64,000 nucleotides of DNA, from contig NZ_BRXR01000001.1 in NCBI RefSeq assembly GCF_026012015.1, positions 2,815,501 through 2,879,500 on the forward strand. The letters are read 5' to 3'. The notes beneath the pieces were generated by a model that saw only the letters and a program-made list of their open reading frames with translations, ran no database searches and had not been told where the DNA came from. The position numbers and the translations under genes were made by a program. Positions 19,641-29,174 of the stretch are shown here, piece by piece; position 1 is the stretch's first letter; every line of letters starts with the position of its first letter. The DNA comes from Clostridium omnivorum (GTDB taxonomy: Bacteria > Bacillota > Clostridia > Clostridiales > Clostridiaceae).

Positions 19641-20348
19641 GTGGAGAGCTTAACAATTAATAATATAGAAATAGAAGTACAAAAGAAAAATATAAAGAAT
19701 TTGCATTTGTCGGTGTTACCACCTAGTGGCAGAGTAAGAGTTTCAGCACCACAAAATATGAATGATGAAGCTATTAGGGTATTTCTTATCACAAAAATCG
19801 GCTGGATAAAACAGCAGCAAGAAAAGTTTAATAATCAGCCAAGACAGACAGAGCGTGAATATGTCTCAGGTGAAAGTGTTTACTTATGGGGCAGAAGATA
19901 TAGGCTTGAAGTGGTTTACTCTAATATACGTAATGATATAAAAATTCATGGAGACAGGCTTGTTCTTCAAGTGCGAGAAGAAAGTTCAACAGAACAACGT
20001 GCAAATGTGTTAAACGCTTGGTATCGAGATAATCTAAAAAAAGAAATCCCAAAGCTATTAGAAAAATGGCAAAAAATTATCGGTGTTTCTGTTAATGAAT
20101 GGGGAGTTAAGAAGATGAAAACTAAGTGGGGGACATGTAACGCGGAAGCTAAGCGTATTTGGCTTAATCTGCAGCTAGTAAAAAAATCCCCTCAGTGCCT
20201 TGAGTATGTTATTGTTCATGAATTGGTTCATTTGTTAGAGAAGAAGCATAACAAGATATTTACAGGCTACATGAATAAGTTTTTGCCCGATTGGAGAACA
20301 ACTAAGGCAGAACTTAATGCACAAATATTAGATTATATGGAGGAATAG
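19641..20348 (+). CDS. YgjP-type M48/WLM zinc metallopeptidase
   Basis: 235 residues; GTG 19641 begins right after the hsdR stop with AAGGAG in the end of hsdR. The N-terminal part (SVLPPSGRVRVSAP) and the MKTKWGTCN segment are typical of the YgjP/DUF45 family. The zinc site is IVHELVHLLEKKHN (HExxH plus distal His) near residue 190. This family is commonly encoded directly after hsdR, where it may process or dispose of the restriction complex; that role is inference. It is the last gene of the operon, followed by a terminator. Confidence 0.9.
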   Translation: MESLTINNIEIEVQKKNIKNLHLSVLPPSGRVRVSAPQNMNDEAIRVFLITKIGWIKQQQEKFNNQPRQTEREYVSGESVYLWGRRYRLEVVYSNIRNDIKIHGDRLVLQVREESSTEQRANVLNAWYRDNLKKEIPKLLEKWQKIIGVSVNEWGVKKMKTKWGTCNAEAKRIWLNLQLVKKSPQCLEYVIVHELVHLLEKKHNKIFTGYMNKFLPDWRTTKAELNAQILDYMEE

Positions 20349-20662
20349 TTTCTGGTAGATTAGGTTGGCATAGTGATTTTTTAAGAATGTCTGAAAGGAC
20401 GGAAAATTAACTTTAGAGTACTGAATAGTTAGTATTGAGTACTCTTTTTTTATGGAGTCATTGAATTGTTTTAAATACAATAATATGTTAGGATGAGTCT
20501 ATTAAAAGTGATAATTAAAGGAAACATCGACTATTTGCTGGTTCTCTAAGAACTCATGCTCGTAATCTAGTTTCCTACTATTTCAATAATATTATGCTTT
20601 GATTTAAAATTATTGTACACTTAGTTTTCAAAAATGTCAAATATTTAGTGGGATAAAGTTTA
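20349..20662. other. Intergenic gap after the hsd operon
   Basis: 314 bases holding the terminator at 20415-20451 and nothing else that I can name. The stretch before 20663 has no good ribosome site, so the start of the following broken gene is uncertain. Confidence 0.5.
20415..20451 (+). terminator. Intrinsic terminator of the hsd operon
   Basis: AGAGTACT (20415-20422) pairs with AGTACTCT (20438-20445), extended inward by AATA/TATT, followed by T7. It lies 67 bases after the metallopeptidase stop codon. Confidence 0.85.
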
Positions 20663-22403
20663 ATGAGATGCATAACTTTTGCAAGTGAAAGAACAAATGG
20701 AGAAAGGTCTTTTACATATTTATGGACTGAGTTATTTGATGATTTTACAATAGATATATATCGAGTAAAATCAATGAACTCTAGGACGATTCTTGAAGAA
20801 TTGTTTGAGGTAATTTGTCGTGTAGAAGAAGGTACCTGGGACAGTAGTAATATAAAGCTTGTTTCAGCGGAAGCAATCAAATTGACTGAAGTTGATAGGA
20901 TATTAAAGGATACAAAGTTTTATTCTTCAATGGCTCATATTATAGGTGCATTAGCGGTCAACAATACAGCTGAATCCGAATTTACAAAGGTTAAGATATT
21001 ATTATCATCAATAATAGAAAAAATGAAGAATACATATTATGATAATTTAGTCGAGGGCCTAGTTAGAGAAATAGAGCAAGAAAATTATGAAAATATTCAA
21101 TGGTATACTAATTTTTGGCAACAGAAGTTGTGCAAAGAGGCTATTCATAAGTTTATGTCAACTATATTAGTAAAAGATTATATGGAATTCAGCCCTTCAT
21201 TACAAGTTTAAATTTAATGGTTAGAAGCTTAAGAGGTAATTCTGAAGAGTATACTGTTTATTTTAGTATAACATCTAATATTATTGAACATATCCCAGAA
21301 AAAGTGTTAGATGTATGGTTTCTGGACAAGATAGATGCTGAGGTAAATAAAAAATTTTCAAGTTTTGCTACAGAACAAGCAAATAAAAAATTTGGGAAAG
21401 CGTGCATAAGTGCAGTAGATGCTGATTCTGCTGCAATGATCGCGAGATCAAAGTTAAGTACAGCACTTGATTTGGTAAGCTTTGGTTTAAGTAAGAGTAC
21501 TAATATTATTACAGTAGGTAATAAATGTTTGGTTATTGCAAGAAGTGGATTTGAAAGCATCTGTAATTCTGAAATTATGCTAACTGGAAATTCTAAAAAT
21601 GATGATTCAAAATTAGATAATGTAGATAGAATGATTTTCACAATTATTAATTCGACTGATGTAACTGAAAATTCCAAGAATAAAATAAAGAGTGCTTTTA
21701 GATATTTTCGTTTGATTAAAGAGTCTAATAATATTGAACATAAGTTTTTAAATTTATGGATAGCATTAGAAAAGCTAGTTAAGGCAAGTGGAAGCCTTGC
21801 AAGCTTAATAGGGTCTGTTGTAGATATATACCTAAGTGCATAGCAATAGGACATATTAGCCTAATAATTAGAGATTTTATTGATAATATAATAAGATGTA
21901 GGGTGACGATACCGGAGTCTTTAGCCGAATATATTGATAAAGCTAATAAAGAAAAGTTTATAGAACTTGTAAGAAATGAAGCTTTATACAATATACTCAT
22001 AGAACAAATAAAGATTGTATCTCAGTTACTTGAATATAGGTTAATTAAGCTAAGAGAGGATTTCTCTAAATCGGATAGAATTCAGAAATATATAGAGAGA
22101 TTCCGTGCTGAAATAGATTATCAATTAGTGAGAATGTATAGGACTAGAAATAGAATTTTTCATGGTGCCGCTTTTGATTTGACTATTTCGGGGTTAGCTT
22201 CAAGTCTACTATTAATAGTAAATAACATAATAAATATAGTTTTGTTTGAAATGTCTCATTATGATGAATTAAATGAGATTTTAAAAGTGTTGTTAAAATA
22301 CAAATATACATATGTACAACATTTAGCTAATCTTAAAGGAGATAAGAGAAATTTACTAGATTTAGATATAATAATTAGCCCTTTTAATATTATGTGGCCT
22401 TAA
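20663..22403 (+). pseudogene. Apea-type HEPN-domain gene broken by two frameshifts
   Basis: Three consecutive open frames read as one protein of about 580 residues. The first (from ATG 20663) runs into TAA 21209, but the next frame is already open from about 21195 and continues in phase to TAG 21841-21843. The third frame is open from about 21835, before that stop. One-base shifts therefore sit near 21190-21197 and near 21833-21840. The C-terminal part carries FLNLWIALEKLV and YRTRNRIFHGA, the pattern of Apea-like HEPN domains (RNase-like Rx4-6H motif, here RNRIFH). HEPN proteins of this type occur in defence islands as RNases. The double frameshift argues for an inactivated effector unless the assembly is wrong. 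Confidence 0.7.
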
Positions 22404-22490
22404 ATAAATGTAAGTTTATAGCTTTTTATCATTAGATTTGTTTGAGGTATACAGGAATGAGCATTATCAAATAAGATGAGGAAAATAAAT

Positions 22491-22724
22491 ATGCTTGAAG
22501 AACTAACTTTCAGTGAAATCTACAGTCCTAAAAGCACGGGCACGTTTATTGTACCATTAAATATCTCACTATGAGATAAAGTTAATGCTAAAAGTCGTAA
22601 TGATAATAAAATTACATGGGAAGATGAATTAAGATCAAAGATATATACTGTAATGTTACATAAAATTTGGTATGCTATTACTAAATTTTATTATAAAAAC
22701 TTAAGAAATGGGGGATATTTATGA
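22491..22724 (+). pseudogene. Small gene with an internal TGA, coupled to the next gene
   Basis: ATG 22491 has GATGAGGA upstream. The frame reads 27 codons to TGA 22572, then stays open for 49 more codons and ends with TGA 22722-22724. That last stop overlaps the ATG of the following HEPN-like gene as ATGA, a typical coupled-operon junction, so the whole 77-codon frame was probably one gene. A single change (for example TGG to TGA) would explain the break. The product is basic and aromatic-rich; family unknown. An antitoxin or partner role for the next gene is only suggested by the overlap. Confidence 0.45.
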
Positions 22725-23620
22725 GCAATGAAGAGATTATAGAGGAAATAAATAAGTATTCTGAGTCAGTTGAAGATACGATTTACATGCTAAAACCGTA
22801 TTTGTTTGAGGGTATAGGATATAGTTTGCCTACAAATAGTTCGCCAGAGTTTCGAAAGCATATTGATGCGGCTATATTATTATATAAGGAGAAAGACCTA
22901 GAATTTAAAAATGCTAGAACTGTATTAGACTCATTAGATTTGAACTATTATATTAGGGACAATCAAACTAACTCCATAGACATCATACAAGATAGCATAG
23001 TAAAAATATCTTCATTTTGTGCTGAGTTGTTATGTAGATTTGATAATTATCTTACAAACAAGAACATTGGAAACCATTGTTTTCTTGTAGCTATGATTAG
23101 ACTGAAAGCTACATTTCAAAGTTCTGTTATACTTCTAAGAAATGGTTATTATATGGAAGTATCAACAGTATTTAGATTAATTTATGAACAATTATGTTGG
23201 TCATGTTACGCTGTAGAACAAACACATATAAATAATATAAAAGATAAAAGTGTTACCAAGACAATTAAATATATTAAAAAGATTAATGATAGATATCCAG
23301 AGCTATATTCCATTTTTTCACGTGAGGCACATATTGATCCTAAGATAATAAAAGATTACTTGCGTGAAGAATCTAGCGGCGTAAAAGTACTTAACCGTTC
23401 AGGAAAAGAGTGTCGTGAAAAGACCATTTATTTAATTTTACTAATAAAAATATACGTTGAGATTATCCAATATTCACTTGAAAAGCATTTGATTTTATCA
23501 AATGATAAAAATAAAGAGTTTCAGGAGATTATAAATCTGTCACTTCAAAATATAGCATATATAAACAAAGCGTTTAAAGGAGATGATAATATAAAATTGA
23601 AGTACAGTAATTTATTGTGA
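22721..23620 (+). CDS. HEPN/DUF5677-like hypothetical protein
   Basis: 299 residues, ATG 22721 preceded by GGGGGAT. All-helical. The middle (FQSSVILLRNGYYMEVSTVF then RLIYEQLCW) resembles the DUF5677/HEPN-like fold, in which a helix with an Arg and a later Glu/His carry activity. I cannot identify a sure RNase motif. It overlaps the small broken gene upstream by four bases. Position next to the broken Apea-type gene and the hsd operon suggests a defence role, not proven. Confidence 0.65.
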   Translation: MSNEEIIEEINKYSESVEDTIYMLKPYLFEGIGYSLPTNSSPEFRKHIDAAILLYKEKDLEFKNARTVLDSLDLNYYIRDNQTNSIDIIQDSIVKISSFCAELLCRFDNYLTNKNIGNHCFLVAMIRLKATFQSSVILLRNGYYMEVSTVFRLIYEQLCWSCYAVEQTHINNIKDKSVTKTIKYIKKINDRYPELYSIFSREAHIDPKIIKDYLREESSGVKVLNRSGKECREKTIYLILLIKIYVEIIQYSLEKHLILSNDKNKEFQEIINLSLQNIAYINKAFKGDDNIKLKYSNLL

Positions 23621-25055
23621 ATGTAATTTGAATATATGTAGACATATTAAAGGATAACACAAAAAAATAAGAAATAGATAGAACATAGTTAGCCTAACTA
23701 AATAAGTAATTAATATTAGTTTGCAAACGTGAAAGAAGTTTTTTATTATTTTTCTTTCTTAAATAGAGTTATTAATTGATGGGTAAAAGTATTGCTATAA
23801 TTGAATTATTAGTGATTTCATATAAAGTAATGTTGTTAATATTAATACTTGAACATGATTCTTAATTAGTAGGTCATGCAATTTTCATGGCAGAATTGTT
23901 GGCAAAATTATAGGACTCGAGAGATTTTAAAAAAACCTAGGAGAAATACAATGACTTTTGAGACAAGCTGTAAGAGTATACGAGGTTTAGCCAGAATTCT
24001 TAAAATCTATAAGTAAAATATCTACGAACTAGTTGGCCGGAAAGCTGTAATCTCAAAAGCTAACAAGCATTAAAAATAAAATACTTTAATACTATATAGC
24101 AACTTTAAAAAAGTATAAGGAAAGGATTAGCTTATAGGCAAGATCCTTTCCTTTTATTGTTAGAAAATTTTTTGGTAGTATTGAAATTTATTTATATTTT
24201 GATTCCTAAAAACTCCTCTATTAAATAAAATATAAATTTTATAATAGTAAAAATTAAATTTTTAAAGGGTTATGTTTACTTAATTGTATTATTATGGTAT
24301 AATGAGGTTGCATTATAAATTTTGATTTAACAGGGCATAGTTATTTCCTGATGTGGATATTAATTTTCAAGTTGGTTTTCAATTGTCATAGTGTTCAAAT
24401 ATTATGTGGATGTAAATTGTTAGTGGAACTAAATATAAGCATTTTAAATGTGAAGGATATAAATTATAGGCAGAACTTTAGTTTAGGTTGTGTCGGTATT
24501 TATTTTTCTTCGCATTTTTTGCTTTCTATTCTTTAAGAGACAAGGGATTTTAATGAACATAAGAAATTAGAAATACAATTTATTGGAGCATCAAAATAAA
24601 TAACATTTAATTAAAGCACCGACTTAAACAAAAGCTCAAAAATAATAAAACACAATTCTTAATGAGAGATAAATTCATTAAGTATACCAAGGACTTTAAA
24701 ATATATGTTATTCCGTTATGGGGCAAAAGATAAGAAAAAATAAAAGTATAATGAAAAGCTAATAAAAAGCATATTGTTAAATTATAGTATGGTTTACATA
24801 TTCAGTTACAATGCAAATATATAGATTTTTAAAAAAGTAAAGTCAAATTTAAAATTTATACCTAAGATAGTTTTGCTTATATATTAAATTTATACTAGGC
24901 ATTTAATCAAGTAAAGCATTAAATGTTATTGGAGGTAGGTGGTATAAAAAGAATTCAAACAAAAGTGAAGAAAAGTAAAAAACGATAGTTGAGAAATTGA
25001 TTAACGGTAGTTCTATTAATGTAAAATAATAAAAATTCAAATGGAAGGAGCCGTT
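23621..25055. other. 1.4-kb gene-free AT-rich stretch
   Basis: Very AT-rich with stops in all frames apart from a 61-codon frame at 24351-24536 that lacks a ribosome site and has no protein-like composition. A terminator lies at 24117-24158. The region separates the defence genes from the recombinase; such stretches near the integrase end of an element often contain the attachment site or excision signals, but I could not identify one. Confidence 0.5.
24117..24158 (+). terminator. Intrinsic terminator
   Basis: AAGGAAAGGAT (24117-24127) pairs perfectly with ATCCTTTCCTT (24143-24153), followed by TTTATTG. It lies about 500 bases beyond the HEPN-like gene. Confidence 0.75.
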
Positions 25056-25226
25056 ATGTCCAAGGAGATAATAGAAATTCATATTTACTACGGACAAGAA
25101 GAATTTGAGAAGCTATTCGAGGAATTGATTAAGGCTACTATTGGGAGCCAAGAACTACCATATAAAAGTATAAAGGAGAAATGCTATAATGATGATATCA
25201 CACAATCACCATCCACTAAGGTTTAG
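25056..25226 (+). CDS. Small protein upstream of the serine recombinase
   Basis: 56 residues from ATG 25056 (GGAAGGAG six bases upstream; an ATG at 25041 is in frame but overlaps that site). The sequence IYYGQEEFEKLFEELI is acidic and helical. It ends 17 bases before the recombinase start, so they are co-transcribed. Small genes in this position often accompany large serine recombinases and one could be an excision factor; this is inference. Confidence 0.65.
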   Translation: MSKEIIEIHIYYGQEEFEKLFEELIKATIGSQELPYKSIKEKCYNDDITQSPSTKV

Positions 25227-25243
25227 TGAGGTGACTATAAAAT

Positions 25244-26821
25244 ATGAAAATATGGAATGTAGCGATTTACGCAAGAGTATCAACAGACAAAAAAGAACAG
25301 GAAGAATCTATGCCAGCACAAGTTCAAAGCCTTAAGAAGTGGTTATCGGAAAAAGCTAAAGAGGATACTACTTCATTTTATAACTTAGTCGAGATATATG
25401 AGGACAAAGGTTTCACTGGCTCTAACTTTGACAGAAAAGACTTTAATAGAATGATAGAAGATATTGAAGCCAAAAAGATAAATATGGTTTTGACAAGGGA
25501 TCTATCAAGATTTGCAAGAAATTATATAGACGCTGGCTACTATATTGAAAATTATTTTATTGTTAATCAGATTAGATTTGTCTGTACTCTGGATAATGTT
25601 GATAACTTTGAAGAGATAAATGATATAATACCTTTTAAAAACATTTTAAATGAATATTATATTAAGGATTGCTCCAAAAAAGTTAGAGATGCATTAAAAC
25701 AAAGAATGATAAGAGGATCAAGTATTGCTAGCAGACCGCCATATGGATATAAATTTGAAGTAATTTATGAAGGTGATAATAAGACAATAACGCTTGTACC
25801 TGCCGATGATGAAACTACTGAAGTTGTTAGAGAAATTTTTAAGTTATTTTTGAATGGTTGGGGCTACGGAAGGATAGCAACATATTTAAATAGTAAAAAG
25901 ATTCCACCACCATCAAAAAAAACAGTTACCTATACAAATTCAAAGTTTGGAATTTGGTGTAATGGAACTATAAAGAGCATACTAACAAATCCTAAATATG
26001 GTGGAATAATGATGCAGCAACGATGGAAAAAAATCAGCTATAAGGTCAAAACTGTTAAACCCACTGAAGTGAATGAGTGGATAAATGGCGGAGAGTTTAA
26101 GGGGATTATTGAAAAAGATATTTTTGAAGAAGTACAGGATTCTATTAAGAAACGAAGTCAGAAATATAGATATAAAGGAGATACTAAACACGCATATTCT
26201 ACAGTATTAAAGTGTAATGAGTGTCACGGTTCAATGTCGTATAGGAAAAATTATAATGGGTATAAATGCACCAATTCTCAGAAAGGCGGCGGAAGATGTA
26301 GTGCACACTCTATAAAAGAAGAAGTTTTAAATAAAATTATTGTTCAGGACCTACGTAGATATGTAGCACAATTTACTGATGAGGATAAAATATGCAAAGC
26401 CCTAACTGAACAGAAGCAAAGTAAAGCTAGCAGTTTTAATGAGCTTGAAAAAATTAAAAAGGAACTTAAGAAGTTAGATAGAAAATTTCAAAAGGTATAT
26501 GATGACAAACTCAATGAATTAATCAACCAGAGAAACTTTGAAAATATCGTTAGTGATATACAAAAAAAACAGGATGCTCTCATCTTAAGGAAGAAAGAGT
26601 TAGAGAATTTAAATGAAAAACTGGAGTGCATTAATAATACTTATGAACATTACAAGGATCAAATAGGTAAGCTTATAAATTTTCAATTGTTTGAAAGAGA
26701 GTTAGTGGAAAAGCTTGTTAGTAGAATCATTGTTTCGGAGGATAAGCTAACAAAAGTGAAAGAAGTTTACATTTACTACAATTTTAAGGATAGCATTAGT
26801 GAAATGACCAATAACGTCTAA
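25244..26821 (+). CDS. Large serine recombinase (site-specific integrase)
   Basis: 525 residues; ATG 25244 with GAGGTG upstream. The N-terminal resolvase domain has the nucleophile Ser in YARVSTDKKEQ (residue 13) and conserved LTRDLSRFARN near 83. The recombinase domain spans about 160-270 (PYGYKF, then the LTNPKYGG region). A zinc-ribbon with CNECHGSM and GYKCTN follows near 320-345, then a long coiled coil around 385-480. This is the architecture of integrases that insert phages and transposons of the Tn4451/phiC31 type. Its stop codon lies only three bases from the interrupted manC frame, placing the attachment site at the very end of the gene. Confidence 0.95.
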   Translation: MKIWNVAIYARVSTDKKEQEESMPAQVQSLKKWLSEKAKEDTTSFYNLVEIYEDKGFTGSNFDRKDFNRMIEDIEAKKINMVLTRDLSRFARNYIDAGYYIENYFIVNQIRFVCTLDNVDNFEEINDIIPFKNILNEYYIKDCSKKVRDALKQRMIRGSSIASRPPYGYKFEVIYEGDNKTITLVPADDETTEVVREIFKLFLNGWGYGRIATYLNSKKIPPPSKKTVTYTNSKFGIWCNGTIKSILTNPKYGGIMMQQRWKKISYKVKTVKPTEVNEWINGGEFKGIIEKDIFEEVQDSIKKRSQKYRYKGDTKHAYSTVLKCNECHGSMSYRKNYNGYKCTNSQKGGGRCSAHSIKEEVLNKIIVQDLRRYVAQFTDEDKICKALTEQKQSKASSFNELEKIKKELKKLDRKFQKVYDDKLNELINQRNFENIVSDIQKKQDALILRKKELENLNEKLECINNTYEHYKDQIGKLINFQLFERELVEKLVSRIIVSEDKLTKVKEVYIYYNFKDSISEMTNNV

Positions 26822-26836
26822 GGGGAAACCGCAACC
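26819..26836. other. Island/manC junction, presumed attachment site
   Basis: The recombinase stop TAA (26819-26821) is followed within four bases by an open frame that continues as ManC (E-T-A-T-C-I-G-L-S-A). In intact ManC an N-T-A motif lies about 90 residues from the start, so the crossover must fall near 26822-26830. The matching junction with the manC 5' part should lie left of this window. Confidence 0.65.
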
Positions 26837-27640
26837 TGTATAGGTCTATCGGCCATTAAATTATTGAAGAAAGATAAAGATGCTACTATGATTGTGCTTC
26901 CCTCAGATCATTATATTGAGGGTGAAAAGTTGTTTATAGATACTTTAACCCAAGCTGTAGAAATTGCAGAGAGAAGAAGGGGACTATTAACTATAGGAGT
27001 AGATCCCACAAGACCGGAAACTGGATACGGTTATATTCAGATGGGAGAAAGAATCGGTGGCGATATTGCCACTTATAGAGTAGAGAGATTTACTGAAAAG
27101 CCCAATATAGAAGTAGCAAAGGATTTTCTTTTAAAAGGCACCTATCTATGGAATAGCGGAATGTTTGTATGGAGAGCAGATGTATTCCTAAGAGAGATGG
27201 AAAAGTACCTTCCTAAAATGTACAGAAGTCTTATGCAAATATATCAGCACTTAGGTACTGAGCAGGAACATGAAGTAACCGAAGAACAATACAGCCTAAT
27301 CGATGGTATTTCTGTAGACTTTGGAATAATGCAAAAAACAAGAAAGGCCTATGTTTTAAAATGTGAATTTGTATGGGATGACATAGGAACCTTTGCCGCA
27401 TTAGGTAGGTTCTTAGCAAATTGCCGAGGAAATAGTATAAGTGGCACAACATTCATGGAGCAAAGCGAGAACTGTACAATATTTGGAAGAGATAAGCTTA
27501 TAATAGGCTTTGGTGTAAAAGATCTGATTATAGTAGATGCTGGTGATGTACTTCTCATTATGGATAAGAACAGAGACCAGGAGATAAAACATTTAGTTAC
27601 TGAGATCAAACAGCAAGAGGACTTAAGAGAATATTTATAA
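26825..27640 (+). pseudogene. manC: Mannose-1-phosphate guanylyltransferase, 5' part missing
   Basis: About 271 codons of the C-terminal three quarters. Intact enzymes make GDP-mannose from GTP and mannose-1-phosphate. Visible family motifs are IVLPSDHYI, PETGYGYI, VERFTEKPN, YLWNSGMFVW and SVDFGIMQK. The first ~90 residues, with the nucleotide-binding GGxGxRLWPLS loop, are absent because the serine-recombinase element is inserted at codon ~90. A TTG at 26864 could start a peptide but it would lack the active-site loop. The gene is followed by the GGCACTGG terminator and the first leader module. Confidence 0.9.
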
Positions 27641-27651
27641 ATATAAATTTG

Positions 27652-27676
27652 AGGCACTGGTTTACCAGTGCCTTTT
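27652..27676 (+). terminator. Terminator after manC (leader module 1)
   Basis: AGGCACTGG (27652-27660) pairs with CCAGTGCCT (27665-27673) around TTTA, followed by TTTT. The same stem recurs at 29020 and 59460. Confidence 0.9.
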
Positions 27677-27770
27677 GAATGCTGCGAGATAAATCGGGCT
27701 ATGTATTTTAAAATCTATTCAATGATTGAGAGTATTACGCTTTAATTGCAGGTGCTTCTTAGATGAAATT

Positions 27771-27801
27771 ATATGTTATATTATGTAATTTATGTTATAA
27801 T
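27771..27801 (+). promoter_or_regulatory. Extended -10 promoter of leader module 1
   Basis: TATGTTATAAT contains TGnTATAAT, an extended -10 (TATAAT at 27796-27801). There is no good -35, as expected for this promoter class. The surrounding 45 bases are almost identical in all four modules. Confidence 0.75.
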
Positions 27802-27911
27802 TCACTTATTAGTAATGTGGTTTTAAATACTGAGGTGAAGAGATATATAAGTTATATGAAATAAACTTGGGATAATTTAATAGACGGTTTTTATAAGGGA
27901 GAAAATAGAAA

Positions 27912-28553
27912 ATGATTTTTAATAATAAGATTAGAGAGAAGTTATTAAAACTAAAAAATGAGGCTGAAAAGATGGAGGAGTTCGCTGAGTTTAAGATTTT
28001 TCATCCAGATGAGCTCGAAGGCGAACAAGTGGGATATAGTATTGATAAAGATGGTAATTCACTCGTTTCAAATGAAGAAGGTGCATGGAAATCGGAGTGG
28101 ATAGTTGTAGGATATGAAATTTTATGCGGAGATCCAATTATAATTGAAACTAATCAAATTGGATATCCAGTATCATCATTGATGCATGGAATGGGCGATT
28201 GGGACAGTGGGATATATTTATCTGATTCCTTGGACAAATTCACAGATGGAATAATAAAAATTAATCAATTTATAAGCGAAAAGTCTATGGCTAATGTAGT
28301 TCCAAGAATAACATGTAAGGATTTGGATAACTTGATAAAAGAAATTATAAAAGAAGATGAATATGGCGATTTTGATAATTGGAAATCTATGTTAGATCCG
28401 ATTTATGAATCTACTAAAGAGTATGAAGATAATTTAACAAAAAGAGTAAAGAAACTATCTGAAGGTGGATTAATAATAAAGGAGATCTCAGATAGATTAA
28501 ATATGTCTATAAAAGATACTTATAAATACCTTAGGAGAGATGTAGAGGTTTAA
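27912..28553 (+). CDS. SMI1/KNR4 (SUKH) family protein, cassette 1
   Basis: 213 residues, ATG 27912 with AAGGGAG upstream. The SUKH core is seen in EWIVVGYEILCGDPIIIETN and GMGDWDSGIYLSDSLDKF around residues 65-125. A helical tail with a KEISDRLNMS stretch (helix-turn-helix-like) ends the protein. SUKH proteins are often immunity factors against polymorphic toxins. The gene sits between insertion point 27851 and attC-like site 28590-28702, directly behind the leader promoter. Confidence 0.8.
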   Translation: MIFNNKIREKLLKLKNEAEKMEEFAEFKIFHPDELEGEQVGYSIDKDGNSLVSNEEGAWKSEWIVVGYEILCGDPIIIETNQIGYPVSSLMHGMGDWDSGIYLSDSLDKFTDGIIKINQFISEKSMANVVPRITCKDLDNLIKEIIKEDEYGDFDNWKSMLDPIYESTKEYEDNLTKRVKKLSEGGLIIKEISDRLNMSIKDTYKYLRRDVEV

Positions 28554-28589
28554 AAGCGTAACTCAAAAGAGGGATGGACAAGTTTACAT

Positions 28590-28702
28590 CATATAACAAA
28601 ATATTCAAGTTCGCTTTGCATGAGAAAATTGCAAAGCACACCTACGAAGCTAAGTGCAGTCGCTCTAGGCTTCTCGGCGTCTTGAACAAGAAACGTTATG
28701 CC
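28590..28702 (+). repeat. attC-like site 1
   Basis: Starts CATATAAC (28590-28597), ends GTTATGCC (28695-28702). The left box is the exact complement of GTTATATG at the start of the same cassette (27851). Inside are ATTCAAG near the left and CTTGAAC near the right, then GCTTTGCATG / TTGCAAAGC, so the element folds into an imperfect hairpin as integron attC sites do. Confidence 0.8.
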
Positions 28703-28708
28703 AAAAGT

Positions 28709-29008
28709 CGAAAGGCCCATGTTTTAAAATGTGAATTTATATGGGATGGCATAGGAACCTTTGCCGCATTAGGTAGATTCTTAGCAAATTGCCGGGGAAA
28801 TAGCATAAGCGGCACAACCTTCATGGAACAAAGCGAGAACTGTACAATATTTGAAAGAGATAAGCTTATAATAGGCTTTGGTGTAAAAGATCTGATTATA
28901 GTAGATGCTGGTGATGTACTTCTCATTATGGATAAGAACAGAGACCAGGAGATAAAACATCTAGTTACGGAGATCAAACAGCAAGAGGACTTAAGAGAAT
29001 ATTTATAA
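28709..29008 (+). pseudogene. Second copy of the manC 3' end
   Basis: From CGAAAGGCCCATG the sequence is nearly identical to 27341-27640 and encodes the last ~98 residues of ManC, to the same stop codon. It starts seven bases after the core box of attC-like site 1, and the terminator and leader module that follow manC are duplicated with it. It has no start of its own; a frame from 28574 runs through the attC-like site and is not a real gene. A duplication or capture of the manC tail plus leader explains it. Confidence 0.85.
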
Positions 29009-29019
29009 ATATAAATTTG

Positions 29020-29046
29020 AGGCACTGGTTAAATGAACCAGTGCCT
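29020..29046 (+). terminator. Terminator of leader module 2
   Basis: AGGCACTGGTT (29020-29030) pairs with AACCAGTGCCT (29036-29046), followed by TTTT. Copy of the terminator after manC. Confidence 0.88.
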
Positions 29047-29142
29047 TTTGAATGCTGAGAGATTAATTAGGTTATGTATTTTAAAGTCTATTCAAAGATT
29101 AAGGGTATTGCACTTTAGTTACAATTGCTTAATTAATGAAGT

Positions 29143-29174
29143 TATATGTTATATTATGTAATTTATGTTATAAT
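29143..29174 (+). promoter_or_regulatory. Extended -10 promoter of leader module 2
   Basis: TATGTTATAAT with TATAAT at 29169-29174, in the same 45-base conserved context as the other three copies. Confidence 0.75.

Larger units (their letters stand above)
27652..27858 (+). repeat. Leader module copy 1: terminator, promoter, insertion site
   Basis: First of four related modules (others at 29020, 52722 and 59460). The order is the GGCACTGG terminator, about 95 bases with the conserved GAATGCTG and TGTATTTTAAA pieces, an extended -10 promoter, and the insertion point GTTATATG at 27851-27858. The first cassette begins there. By analogy with integrons this is the Pc promoter plus attI region, but no integrase gene adjoins it. 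Confidence 0.75.

Noticed and set aside
21258-21854. 198-codon open frame on the minus strand
   Set aside because: It lies opposite the HEPN-type gene and mirrors its codons; no start signal and no protein-like pattern.
24351-24536. 61-codon frame in the AT-rich gap
   Set aside because: No ribosome site, hydrophobic and Cys/Phe-rich by chance composition, no family resemblance.
28574-29008. 144-codon frame that looks like a fusion gene
   Set aside because: The first third is a translated attC-like site and the rest is the duplicated manC tail; no ribosome site at the ATG.
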